Of a DNA stretch of 64,000 nucleotides, positions 26,916 to 34,302 are shown piece by piece (positions within the stretch are counted from its first letter, which is position 1; each line of letters starts with the position of its first letter). A model generated the notes under the pieces. It worked only from the letters and a program-made list of their open reading frames with translations. It ran no database searches and was not told the origin of the DNA. The stretch covers positions 62,001 to 126,000 of the forward strand of contig NZ_JAKJSC010000007.1 of NCBI RefSeq assembly GCF_029029525.1, given 5' to 3'. This stretch comes from Labilibaculum sp. DW002. GTDB taxonomy: Bacteria; Bacteroidota; Bacteroidia; Bacteroidales; Marinifilaceae. The position numbers were made by a program, and so were the translations under genes.

Positions 26916-26990
26916 TAGAGATTTGAGAGAAGAGATATTAGATGAGAGAAAGAAATTCTCATTTCTCACGTCTAATATCTCAATTCTAAT
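26916..26990. repeat. Heptamer-periodic hairpin inside the aro operon
   Basis: One arm reads GAGATTT-GAGAGAA-GAGATAT-TAGATGA-GAGAAAG and the other TTCTCAT-TTCTCAC-GTCTAAT-ATCTCAA-TTCTAAT. GAGATATTAGA at 26932 pairs perfectly with TCTAATATCTC at 26971, so the transcript can fold here. There is no T tract in either direction, so it is not a plain terminator. Confidence 0.7.
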
Positions 26991-26991
26991 A

Positions 26992-28077
26992 TTATGAGTT
27001 CATGATATCTTCCTGCTGGTTGATTGATTCCTGGTGAATGGCTTTGAATAAGCTGTTAATGAATTGCTCACTGAAGCCTTTCTTTTTACCATTTACCATA
27101 CTCTTTTCAAGAATAGAACCCCATCTTTTGTTCTGTAAAACGGTGATGTTGTTCTCTTTCTTATAATGACCAATTGTTTTGGCTACTTGCATACGATTTT
27201 CCAAAAGCTCAAGCAATTTCTGATCGAAATCATCAATAAGGTGTCTTAATTCTCCAAGTGTATTGTCAACCAATTCGTTTCCTGCTTCAGGATCACGAAG
27301 AACTAAGTTAGCTAAAAGTTCTTTAAGCGCTACTGGTGTTAATTGTTGTTTAGCATCACTCCAAGCTTCTTCAGGCTTGCAATGCGATTCAATAATTAAA
27401 CCTTCGTAGTTTAGGTCCATTGATTTTTGAGTCACTTCCTCTAATAAATCGCGATCACCAGTAATGTGGCTAGGATCACAAAAGATAGGAAGTTGTGGCA
27501 TTCTTCTTTTCAATTCAATTGGAATTTGCCATTGAGGATCATTTCTGTATTTCAACTTCTGGTAAGTTGAGAATCCACGGTGAATAGCAGCTAATCTTGT
27601 TAATCCAACCGCGTGAAGTCTTTCAATTGCTCCCATCCATAACTCAAGGTCAGGATTAATTGGGTTTTTCACCAAGACAGGAATATCATGTCCGCGTAAA
27701 GCGTCTGCAATTTCTTGTACAGCAAATGGATTAACTGTGGTTCTTGCGCCAATCCAAAGAATATCAACACCAGCTCCTAAGGCTAATTCAACGTGACGTG
27801 CGTTCGCTACTTCAGTTGCGGTGATCAATCCGGTTTCTTCTTTTACTTTTTGTAGCCAGATTAAACCTTTTGCTCCAATTCCTTCGAAACTATTCGGGCG
27901 AGTACGTGGTTTCCAAATTCCAGCGCGAAATATAGGAATTCCTGCAGCTTTAATTCCTCTTGCTGCGTCTAATACTTGTTCCTCTGTTTCTGCACTACAC
28001 GGTCCACCGATTACAAGAGGGCGGGTAGTAAGCTCAACTGGCCAGCTGCTTAAATCCTTAATTTCCAAATTCTTCAT
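26992..28077 (-). CDS. Bifunctional DAHP synthase (class I-beta) / chorismate mutase (AroQ)
   Basis: 361 residues, two domains. Residues about 1-262 form a DAHP synthase of the compact KDO8P-like class: VIGGPCSAETEEQVLDAARG, FRAGIWKPRTRPNSFEG, DILWIGARTTVNPFAVQE, VLVKNPINPDLELWMGAIER, FCDPSHITGDR. Residues about 272-350 form an AroQ chorismate mutase (LGELRHLIDDFDQKLLELLE, NRMQVAKTIGHYKKEN). In Bacteroidota this fusion couples the first step of the pathway to the chorismate branch toward Phe/Tyr, with prephenate as a likely feedback signal. It lies between tyrA and aroB in the aro operon. Confidence 0.94.
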   Translation of the reverse strand: MKNLEIKDLSSWPVELTTRPLVIGGPCSAETEEQVLDAARGIKAAGIPIFRAGIWKPRTRPNSFEGIGAKGLIWLQKVKEETGLITATEVANARHVELALGAGVDILWIGARTTVNPFAVQEIADALRGHDIPVLVKNPINPDLELWMGAIERLHAVGLTRLAAIHRGFSTYQKLKYRNDPQWQIPIELKRRMPQLPIFCDPSHITGDRDLLEEVTQKSMDLNYEGLIIESHCKPEEAWSDAKQQLTPVALKELLANLVLRDPEAGNELVDNTLGELRHLIDDFDQKLLELLENRMQVAKTIGHYKKENNITVLQNKRWGSILEKSMVNGKKKGFSEQFINSLFKAIHQESINQQEDIMNS

Positions 28078-28225
28078 TGTATACTGTTTTTTTTACTCTT
28101 TTCTGAGTGATTAAAAATATGGTTATTTCTTAGATGATATTTTGTATCGTTTTTCGTCGTATTCCTGTTAAAGTGAATTCCTTTTTTCTTTATCCTTTTT
28201 CACTTGTCCCTTTCTACTTGAAATT

Positions 28226-29125
28226 TTATGCTCTGTTTCTGATTTTATCAGAATTTTCGATGGTTTCTTGTTCATTTCTTTCTTTCTGATCAAGAACTCT
28301 TCGAATATCATTGGCTTCATAAATCAAATCATTCATTCCATCCAAATCATCTTCTTCAATTAGGTCTTTAAATTGTTGAAGTGTATCGATGTATTTTTGA
28401 AGTACTTTTCCAACATGCTTTTTGTTTTGCTTAAAAATTGGTGTCCACATTTCAGCAGAACTCTTTGCCAAACGTACGGTAGAATCAAATCCACCACTAG
28501 CCAATTCAAAAATGTGCTTGTCTTTTTTCTCTTTATGCAATACCGTTAACGAAAGGGCAAATGCACTAATGTGAGATAGATGTGAAACGTAAGCCGTTTG
28601 TCTGTCATGAACTTCAGCGTCCATATAAACACATCTCATTTTAAGTGCGTGAAACATCTCAGTTACGATATTCACGGCTTTTTTATCTGAATCTTCAGGA
28701 TTACAGATGATAGAACATTTTCCATCAAATAATCCAGAATGTGCTGCCTGTGGACCAGAAAATTCCGTTCCCGCCATTGGGTGAGCTGGCACAAATTGTT
28801 TTCTTTTCGGATGATTTATTAAAGAATCAATCAATTGCTCTTTTGTAGATCCTAAATCAGTTACAATTTGCTGATCAACTAAATCCATAACCTGTGGCAA
28901 TAATGTTAAACAAGCATCAACAGGTATCGCTAAAACAACCAAATCAGAAGCTTTTACTGCTGAGTCCAGATTCATTAGCTCATCTACTAAGCCAAGTTTT
29001 TTAGCGGCATGGGCATTTAGGGTATTGTTATCAACACCAATCACCTTGCTAACGAATCCTCTTTTTTTCAAATCAAGAGCTATCGACCCTCCAATTAATC
29101 CTAATCCTATTACTGATAGTATCAT
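28226..29125 (-). CDS. tyrA: Prephenate dehydrogenase
   Basis: 299 residues. An N-terminal NAD(P)-binding motif (LSVIGLGLIGGSIALDLKKR) is followed by VVLAIPVDACLTLLPQV and VTDLGSTK. The catalytic region is FVPAHPMAGTEFSGPQAAHS, with the conserved His-Pro-Met-Ala-Gly, and then HLSHISAFALS. It oxidises prephenate to 4-hydroxyphenylpyruvate for tyrosine. It sits 19 nt behind the aminotransferase gene, and the next gene supplies prephenate through its chorismate mutase domain. No prephenate dehydratase gene (pheA) is in the window. Confidence 0.95.
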   Translation of the reverse strand: MILSVIGLGLIGGSIALDLKKRGFVSKVIGVDNNTLNAHAAKKLGLVDELMNLDSAVKASDLVVLAIPVDACLTLLPQVMDLVDQQIVTDLGSTKEQLIDSLINHPKRKQFVPAHPMAGTEFSGPQAAHSGLFDGKCSIICNPEDSDKKAVNIVTEMFHALKMRCVYMDAEVHDRQTAYVSHLSHISAFALSLTVLHKEKKDKHIFELASGGFDSTVRLAKSSAEMWTPIFKQNKKHVGKVLQKYIDTLQQFKDLIEEDDLDGMNDLIYEANDIRRVLDQKERNEQETIENSDKIRNRA

Positions 29126-29144
29126 TGTTTCGAAATTTTCTGTT

Positions 29145-30299
29145 CTAGTTCTCTTTAATTCTATCTATTGCTTCCTGAATTACTGCTTCGCTGCTGCACA
29201 ATGAAATTCGGATGTATTTATTTCCCTGATCTCCAAATATTCCTCCTGGTGTAATAAACACTTTCGATTCGTTTAGAATTTTGTCACTCAGTTCGTAGCA
29301 ATCTTTATATTTGCTTGGAATTGCGGCCCATACAAACATTCCTCCTTGATCTTCTCTTGGCGTACATTCAATCAAATTCATCAGTTTAAATACCAATTCT
29401 CTTCTGATCTTGTATACTTCGTTAATAGAGTCGTACCAGCTTTTGTCATGTGATAGTGCTTTGATTGCCGCTTGCTGAACTGGATAAAACATTCCAGAAT
29501 CCATATTGGTTTTTACTTTCAATACAGGTTCTAACAATTCAGGCTTTCCACAAATCATTCCAACTCTCCAACCTGGCATGTTGTGCGATTTGCTAAGAGA
29601 ATTCAACTCAATGCAACAATCTTTTGCTCCATCAATACTCATAATGCTCATAGGAGTATCGTTAAGGATAAAGCTATATGGATTGTCATTTACAATCAAG
29701 ATTTGATGTTTTCTACCAAAAGCAACCACTTTTTCCAGTAATTCTTTACTTGCTCTTGCTCCGGTAGGCATGTGTGGGTAATTGATCCACATGATTTTCA
29801 CCTTGCTTAAATCTCTTTTTTCAAGAGCTTCGAAATCAGGATGATAATTGTTTTCTTCAACCAATGGATAAGAAACGATTTTTCCACCAAGCAAATTTGT
29901 TACAGATGTGTAAGTAGGATAGGATGGATTTGGAATTAAAACCTCATCACCCTCGTTCAAATAAGCCAATGAAGTAATCATGATTCCTTCTTTAGATCCC
30001 ATTAAGGGTAAAATCTCGTTGGCCGGATTTAAATCTACATCGAAGAAAGTCTTGTACCATTTCGAGAATCCTTCACGCAATGCAGGAATTCCTTGGTATG
30101 ATTGGTATCCATGACTCTTTGGATGAGCACAAGCTTCTTTAAGCATATTCCATGTGTCTTCCGAAGGAGACATATCCGGATCACCTATTCCTAGGTTTAG
30201 AACTTTTACTTCCCCCTCGTTCAAACGTGCTATCTCCTTCAGTTTAACTGAGAAGTAGTACTCCTTAACTCCTTGGGTTCTGTTTGCTGGTTTAATCAT
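29145..30299 (-). CDS. PLP-dependent aminotransferase, class I/II (aromatic/aspartate type)
   Basis: 384 residues. Fold-type I features: GIGDPDMSPSEDTW, GYQSYQGIPALREGFSKWY, PNPSYPTYTSV and the PLP lysine in ELNSLSKSHNMPGWRVG (Lys about 237), then the Arg in KYIRISLC. It is the first gene of the aro operon and sits directly behind two attenuators that sense aromatic amino acids. It therefore most likely transaminates phenylpyruvate or hydroxyphenylpyruvate (Phe/Tyr synthesis), although by sequence it could also be an aspartate or diaminopimelate-type enzyme. Confidence 0.9.
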   Translation of the reverse strand: MIKPANRTQGVKEYYFSVKLKEIARLNEGEVKVLNLGIGDPDMSPSEDTWNMLKEACAHPKSHGYQSYQGIPALREGFSKWYKTFFDVDLNPANEILPLMGSKEGIMITSLAYLNEGDEVLIPNPSYPTYTSVTNLLGGKIVSYPLVEENNYHPDFEALEKRDLSKVKIMWINYPHMPTGARASKELLEKVVAFGRKHQILIVNDNPYSFILNDTPMSIMSIDGAKDCCIELNSLSKSHNMPGWRVGMICGKPELLEPVLKVKTNMDSGMFYPVQQAAIKALSHDKSWYDSINEVYKIRRELVFKLMNLIECTPREDQGGMFVWAAIPSKYKDCYELSDKILNESKVFITPGGIFGDQGNKYIRISLCSSEAVIQEAIDRIKEN

Positions 30300-30330
30300 T
30301 ATTCTTGTGGTTAAAATCTTGGTTATATCT

Positions 30331-30363
30331 AAAAAAAAATCCCGCTCGTTAGGAGCAGGATAT
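30331..30363 (-). terminator. Attenuator terminator 2 (proximal) of the aro operon
   Basis: On the minus strand ATCCTGCTC-CTAAC-GAGCGGGAT, then nine T residues: a 9-bp GC-rich stem with a perfect U tract, 31 nt before the first structural gene and 11 nt after leader peptide 2. Its 5' arm can instead pair with GGGCAGGATG inside the leader 2 coding sequence (about 30396-30407). Confidence 0.9.
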
Positions 30364-30374
30364 TTTTATACTTT

Positions 30375-30467
30375 TTATTTAAAATTAGGTATAAGGCATC
30401 CTGCCCGGTCGTTGTTGTACCAGAAATAAAAATAATAATATCGAAATGCCAATCCTGTATTGTTCAT
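30375..30467 (-). CDS. Aromatic amino acid leader peptide 2 (proximal)
   Basis: A 30-codon frame, ATG at 30467, stop TAA at 30375. Its middle is R-Y-Y-Y-F-Y-F-W-Y-N-N, eight aromatic residues in a row covering Tyr, Phe and Trp. An intrinsic terminator follows at once (30331-30363) and then the aromatic aminotransferase gene. This is the architecture of a ribosome-mediated attenuator. The codons after the aromatic run (Asp-Arg-Ala-Gly-Cys) contain the sequence that can pair with the terminator stem, so a ribosome stalled on the run would leave it free for antitermination. The peptide itself probably has no function. Confidence 0.88.
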   Translation of the reverse strand: MNNTGLAFRYYYFYFWYNNDRAGCLIPNFK

Positions 30468-30481
30468 CTTGTAATGTTGTA

Positions 30482-30516
30482 TAAAAAAAGGTCTTACCTG
30501 TTGGGCAAGACCTTTA
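30482..30516 (-). terminator. Attenuator terminator 1 (distal) of the aro operon
   Basis: On the minus strand AAAGGTCTTGCCC-AACA-GGTAAGACCTTTTTTT: a long stem with a T tract, 38 nt behind leader peptide 1 and before leader peptide 2. TCTTGC in its 5' arm can alternatively pair with GCAAGA directly behind the stop of leader 1. Confidence 0.9.
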
Positions 30517-30554
30517 AATGTATCTGTTCGATTTATACATATCAATTCTTGCTC

Positions 30555-30635
30555 TTATCGTTGTGGATAATAGAAATACCAGAAATAATAAAAGTAAGTG
30601 CTGAATGTTTTCATCGTTAATATCAATTGTTTCAT
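30555..30635 (-). CDS. Aromatic amino acid leader peptide 1 (distal)
   Basis: 26 codons from the ATG at 30635, or 19 from the in-frame ATG at 30614; stop TAA at 30555. Residues S-T-Y-F-Y-Y-F-W-Y-F-Y-Y-P-Q-R include ten consecutive aromatic residues. A consensus promoter lies just upstream (-7 box ends 13 nt before the ATG) and an intrinsic terminator just downstream. The next frame, leader 2, repeats the design. This is strong evidence for attenuation by availability of charged Tyr, Phe and Trp tRNA. Confidence 0.9.
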   Translation of the reverse strand: MKQLILTMKTFSTYFYYFWYFYYPQR

Positions 30636-30647
30636 TGTTATCTGATT

Positions 30648-30678
30648 CAAATGTATGAATAATTTCTTAGCATGCAAA
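30648..30678 (-). promoter_or_regulatory. Bacteroidota sigma-A promoter of the aro operon
   Basis: On the minus strand TTTG (30675-30678), a 19-nt spacer, TACATTTG (30648-30655). This exactly fits the TTTG-N19-21-TAnnTTTG consensus. Transcription would start a few bases on, leaving a very short 5' end before leader peptide 1 (ATG 30635). Confidence 0.8.
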
Positions 30679-31007
30679 TCTCTTTTTTATTCTTAACGAA
30701 ATGGTAACGTTTGAGTAATGTGTTGAAATAAGGCTGTAAGTGTTGAAAATACTGGTGTTTTAGAGATAAAGTAATTTTATTTGAAAATAGTTAATTTTTG
30801 GTGGGTGGATAAAAATAGGGGTGGAATGAAATAAAATAGATCTTTTTAGGAATCACCCCTTGAATTTTAAGGTGCTTGTGTTTTTAAATGGGTTTGTAAG
30901 GCTGTTTTAAAATAATTCAAAAAAAATAAAAGTGTTTAGAATGCTTACAAATAGAGGGCTTTAGGCTTGTTTGGTAGATGCTATTTGTCCTGTTTTTTGA
31001 AATGCGA

Positions 31008-31040
31008 TTTGGTAATTGGCAAAAATATTATTTAGATTTG
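31008..31040 (+). promoter_or_regulatory. Bacteroidota sigma-A promoter of the trp operon
   Basis: TTTG (31008-31011), a 21-nt spacer, TAGATTTG (31033-31040): an exact consensus match. The predicted transcript starts near 31046, about 16 nt before the leader peptide ATG. The remaining spacer between the two divergent promoters (30679-31007) shows no further gene. Confidence 0.8.
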
Positions 31041-31061
31041 TAGGAAGCAAAAAGCAAAATT

Positions 31062-31154
31062 ATGCAAGGAATGAAATGCAAATATTGGTGGTGGCAGTTC
31101 TGTAATCTCTCAAACAACATGAGTGGAAGTGTCCTCCGTATGTGCAAATTTTAG
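31062..31154 (+). CDS. trp operon leader peptide
   Basis: 30 codons from the ATG at 31062, or 27 from the in-frame ATG at 31071; stop TAG at 31152-31154. The peptide contains K-C-K-Y-W-W-W-Q-F-C, with three consecutive Trp codons at 31086-31094. A consensus promoter precedes it and a 13-bp intrinsic terminator follows 26 nt after the stop, immediately before trpE. This is the classical composition of a tryptophan attenuator. I could not find a strong antiterminator pairing by eye, so the RNA-switch details remain open. Confidence 0.88.
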   Translation: MQGMKCKYWWWQFCNLSNNMSGSVLRMCKF

Positions 31155-31180
31155 TTCCAAAAAATATAAAACTAAAAAGC

Positions 31181-31217
31181 AAGCGGCCTACTGATCTCAG
31201 TAGGCCGCTTTTTTTTT
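31181..31217 (+). terminator. trp attenuator terminator
   Basis: AAGCGGCCTACTG-ATCT-CAGTAGGCCGCTT, then a run of T to 31217. A 13-bp GC-rich perfect stem located 24 nt before the trpE start: far too close to be the end of another gene, as expected for an attenuator. Confidence 0.93.
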
Positions 31218-31241
31218 GAATCGAATCTAACTATTAGCCAA

Positions 31242-32642
31242 ATGATAAAATTTAAGTACCTGAAAAAAGAAATGCTTGCCGATGTGATCACACCGGTTAG
31301 TATGTATATCAAATTGCGTGACCGATTTTCGGGTGCAATTTTATTGGAAAGTTCGGATTACCACAGTCCGGAAAATGCAAGCTCATTTATCGCTCTAGAC
31401 CCTATTGCTAGTATCACCTTGAAAGATGGTGAATTGATTGAAGAGGTAGAAGGCAAAAAGGAAATCTGCAATGCTAGAGGAAAAGGAAAACGTTTCGTTT
31501 CTGGTAAGCTGAAGGATTTTGTAAATCAGTTTGATTTGGAAGAAAAGGAAAATGTTCCGAAGGCAAATGCTTTATTTGGATATACGACGTTTGATGCGGT
31601 TCCCTATTTTGAGGATCTTGATTTTAACTTGGAAAAGAAGCAATCGGGAATTCCACAAATGTGTTATTCGCTTTATCGCTTTATCATCGAGGTAAATCAT
31701 TTTAACAATACTTTGAAGATTATTGAACTGGTAAAGAATGGTGAAGAGTCAAGAATTAGAGAAGTTTCTGATTTGTTGAGAAATAGAAACTTACCTGCTT
31801 TTACTTTTTCCTTAGAAGGTGAGGAGCAATCCAATATGGATGATGAAACTTACAAGAATTTGGTGACAAAAGGAAAGCAGCACTGTAAAAGAGGCGATGT
31901 ATTTCAGATCGTTCTTTCGCGTCAGTTTTCTCAAAAATACAAGGGTGATGATTTTAATTTGTATCGTGCTTTACGATCGGTTAATCCGTCACCTTATTTG
32001 TTTTATTTTGATTACGGATCGTACCGAATTATGGGTTCTTCACCTGAAGCGCAAATAGAAATCAAGAACGACAAGGCTTACATTCATCCAATTGCGGGTA
32101 CGTTCAAAAGAACTGGCGATGCAGTTAAAGATGCTGAATTGGCAAAGGAGTTGCTGAAGGATGAAAAAGAACAGGCAGAACATGTGATGTTGGTTGATTT
32201 GGCTAGAAATGACTTGAGTCGGGATGCAACAAATATCAAAGTAGAGACATTCTGTGAAGTGCAATATTTCTCTCATGTAATTCACTTGGTTTCGAAGGTA
32301 TCTGGAGAGTTGCCAAAAGATTACAATCCATTCCAATTAATGGGCGATACCTTTCCTGCAGGAACCTTATCAGGGGCACCAAAATATCGTGCAATGGAAC
32401 TGATTGATAAATACGAACCAACTGCCAGAGGATTTTATGGTGGTTGCATTGGTGCATTGGGTTTCAATGGAGAAGTAAACCAAGCCATCATGATTCGAAG
32501 CTTTATGAGTAAAGACAACCATTTGTATTTTCAGGCAGGAGCAGGAGTGGTCGAAAAATCTAGCGAAGAGAGTGAATTAAACGAAGTGAGTAACAAATTA
32601 GCAGCCTTGCGTAAAGCACTGGCTATCGCTGTAAACATATAG
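31242..32642 (+). CDS. trpE: Anthranilate synthase component I
   Basis: 466 residues. It makes anthranilate from chorismate and ammonia supplied by TrpG. An N-terminal lobe includes LLESSDYHSPENASSFIA (the LLES-type Trp feedback-site element). The chorismate-binding domain has GDVFQIVLSRQFSQ, PSPYLFYFDYGSYRIMGSSPEAQI, PIAGTFKRTGD, EHVMLVDLARNDLSRD, DTFPAGTLSGAPKYRAMELI and GGCIGALGFNGE. The order and length are normal. It is the first structural gene of the trp operon, directly behind the leader peptide and attenuator; TrpG follows after 3 nt. Confidence 0.97.
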   Translation: MIKFKYLKKEMLADVITPVSMYIKLRDRFSGAILLESSDYHSPENASSFIALDPIASITLKDGELIEEVEGKKEICNARGKGKRFVSGKLKDFVNQFDLEEKENVPKANALFGYTTFDAVPYFEDLDFNLEKKQSGIPQMCYSLYRFIIEVNHFNNTLKIIELVKNGEESRIREVSDLLRNRNLPAFTFSLEGEEQSNMDDETYKNLVTKGKQHCKRGDVFQIVLSRQFSQKYKGDDFNLYRALRSVNPSPYLFYFDYGSYRIMGSSPEAQIEIKNDKAYIHPIAGTFKRTGDAVKDAELAKELLKDEKEQAEHVMLVDLARNDLSRDATNIKVETFCEVQYFSHVIHLVSKVSGELPKDYNPFQLMGDTFPAGTLSGAPKYRAMELIDKYEPTARGFYGGCIGALGFNGEVNQAIMIRSFMSKDNHLYFQAGAGVVEKSSEESELNEVSNKLAALRKALAIAVNI

Positions 32643-32645
32643 GAT

Positions 32646-33215
32646 ATGAAGATATTGGTATTAGATAATTACGATTCCTTCACCTATAATTTGGTGGAAT
32701 ACTTGCGTAAGTTGGGAGCCAAGGATGTTGAAGTGCATCGTAATCGAGAAATCGAATTGAAGGATGTAGCGAAGTATGATAAGATCTTATTATCACCTGG
32801 CCCAGGGATTCCTGACGAGGCTGGAATTTTAAAAGATGTGATTAAGGAATATGCTGCAACAAAGTCGATATTAGGTGTTTGTTTGGGAGAACAGGCAATT
32901 GCCGAAGTCTTTGGTGGTAGCATCGAAAATTTAGATAAAGTTTATCACGGAGTTGCGACTTCGGTTTTTAGAACGGATGATGATCAAGGCGTTTTGCAAG
33001 GATTGGAGAAAGAGTTTCAAGCAGGAAGATACCATTCTTGGAATGTGGTGAAGGAAGATTTACCAGAATGTTTGACAATTACTTGTGAAGATTCAGAAGG
33101 ACAGATTATGGGAATTCGCCATAAGGAATATGATGTGCAGGGAGTTCAATTTCATCCGGAATCGGTTTTAACTCCTGAAGGAATGAAAATGATTGAAAAT
33201 TGGCTGAAAGGATAA
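32646..33215 (+). CDS. trpG: Anthranilate synthase component II (glutamine amidotransferase)
   Basis: 189 residues, a class I glutamine amidotransferase. NYDSFTYNLVEYLR opens the domain, LLSPGPGIPDEAG is the oxyanion strand, GVCLGEQAIAEVFGG holds the nucleophile Cys79, and GVQFHPESVL supplies the catalytic His and Glu. The residue after Cys-Leu-Gly is Glu, where many TrpG proteins have His; the catalytic triad itself is complete. It delivers ammonia to TrpE. It is followed by a 92-nt gap that contains heptamer repeats before trpD. Confidence 0.95.
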   Translation: MKILVLDNYDSFTYNLVEYLRKLGAKDVEVHRNREIELKDVAKYDKILLSPGPGIPDEAGILKDVIKEYAATKSILGVCLGEQAIAEVFGGSIENLDKVYHGVATSVFRTDDDQGVLQGLEKEFQAGRYHSWNVVKEDLPECLTITCEDSEGQIMGIRHKEYDVQGVQFHPESVLTPEGMKMIENWLKG

Positions 33216-33290
33216 GTTCCAAGCTAAAAGTAACAAGTCTCAAGTAAAAAAAAGCTGTCTGCCAAGAGCTGAAAGCTGATTGCTAATAAG
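33216..33290. repeat. Heptamer-periodic repeat in the trpG-trpD gap
   Basis: AGTAACA-AGTCTCA-AGTAAAA and, further on, AGAGCTG-AAAGCTG-ATTGCTA: degenerate tandem 7-mers placed inside an otherwise tight operon. Confidence 0.6.
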
Positions 33291-33307
33291 AAATAAAAAA
33301 AAACAGA

Positions 33308-34300
33308 ATGCGCAATATATTACATCATTTATTTGAACACAAAACCTTAAAAAAGGACGAAGCCAAAGAGGTTTTGATTCAAATTACAAAGGGAAATTTT
33401 AACGAGTTTCAGATTACTTCTTTTCTTACTGTATTTATGATGCGAAGCATTACCGTTGAGGAGTTGACTGGCTTTAGAGAAGCACTTTTAGAGCTTTGTA
33501 TTCCTGTAGATCTATCGGAATACAATGGCGTTGATTTATGCGGTACTGGTGGCGATGGGAAAAATACCTTCAACATCTCAACTTTAGCCTCTTTTGTGGT
33601 GGCTGGAGCAGGAGAAAAAGTTACCAAACATGGAAATTATGGCGTATCTTCTTTTTGTGGATCATCCAATGTAATTGAGCATTTGGGATATCAGTTTAAA
33701 AATAAGGAAGAAGACCTGAAAAGAGATTTGGATGAGGCAGGAATTTGCTTTTTACATGCTCCCTTGTTTAATCCAGCAATGAAGAATATTGCACCGATCC
33801 GTAGAGATTTGGGTGTAAGAACCTTCTTTAATATGTTGGGGCCATTGGTAAATCCATCGCGACCAAAGAATCAGATTGTGGGCGTGTTTGATTTGGAATT
33901 GGCTCGCTTGTATCAATACCTATTGCAAGAAACGGATTCTAATTTTACGGTAATTCATGGCATTGATGGTTACGATGAGGTTTCCTTAACGGGTAAGGTG
34001 AAGCTGATTGGTAATCAGATGGAAGAATTATTAGAACCTGAGGCATTTGGGAAAAGAAAGTTGAGCCCTGAAGAATTGTATGGTGGCGAAACGGTGGAAG
34101 AAGCAGCGAAAATATTTGTAGATATTTTGAACGGTAAGGGAACTGAAGCTCAAAATGCTGTAGTTACGATTAATGCAGGCTTGGCAATTCATTGTTTGCA
34201 TCCAGAAATAAGTAGAGCAGATGCCATTGGAAGAGCAGAAGAAGCATTGCTTTCGGGTAAATCTTACCAAGTATTACAAAAACTGACAAAGAGAAACTAA
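33308..34300 (+). CDS. trpD: Anthranilate phosphoribosyltransferase
   Basis: 330 residues. It transfers a phosphoribosyl group to anthranilate. Signatures: DLCGTGGDGKNTFNISTLAS (PRPP loop), KHGNYGVSSFCGSSNVIEHL, FLHAPLFNPAMKNIAPIRRD, GVRTFFNMLGPLVNPSRPKN and VIHGIDGYDEVSLTG. Normal length. TrpC follows with a 2-nt gap, so the genes are translationally close. Confidence 0.96.
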   Translation: MRNILHHLFEHKTLKKDEAKEVLIQITKGNFNEFQITSFLTVFMMRSITVEELTGFREALLELCIPVDLSEYNGVDLCGTGGDGKNTFNISTLASFVVAGAGEKVTKHGNYGVSSFCGSSNVIEHLGYQFKNKEEDLKRDLDEAGICFLHAPLFNPAMKNIAPIRRDLGVRTFFNMLGPLVNPSRPKNQIVGVFDLELARLYQYLLQETDSNFTVIHGIDGYDEVSLTGKVKLIGNQMEELLEPEAFGKRKLSPEELYGGETVEEAAKIFVDILNGKGTEAQNAVVTINAGLAIHCLHPEISRADAIGRAEEALLSGKSYQVLQKLTKRN

Positions 34301-34302
34301 GC

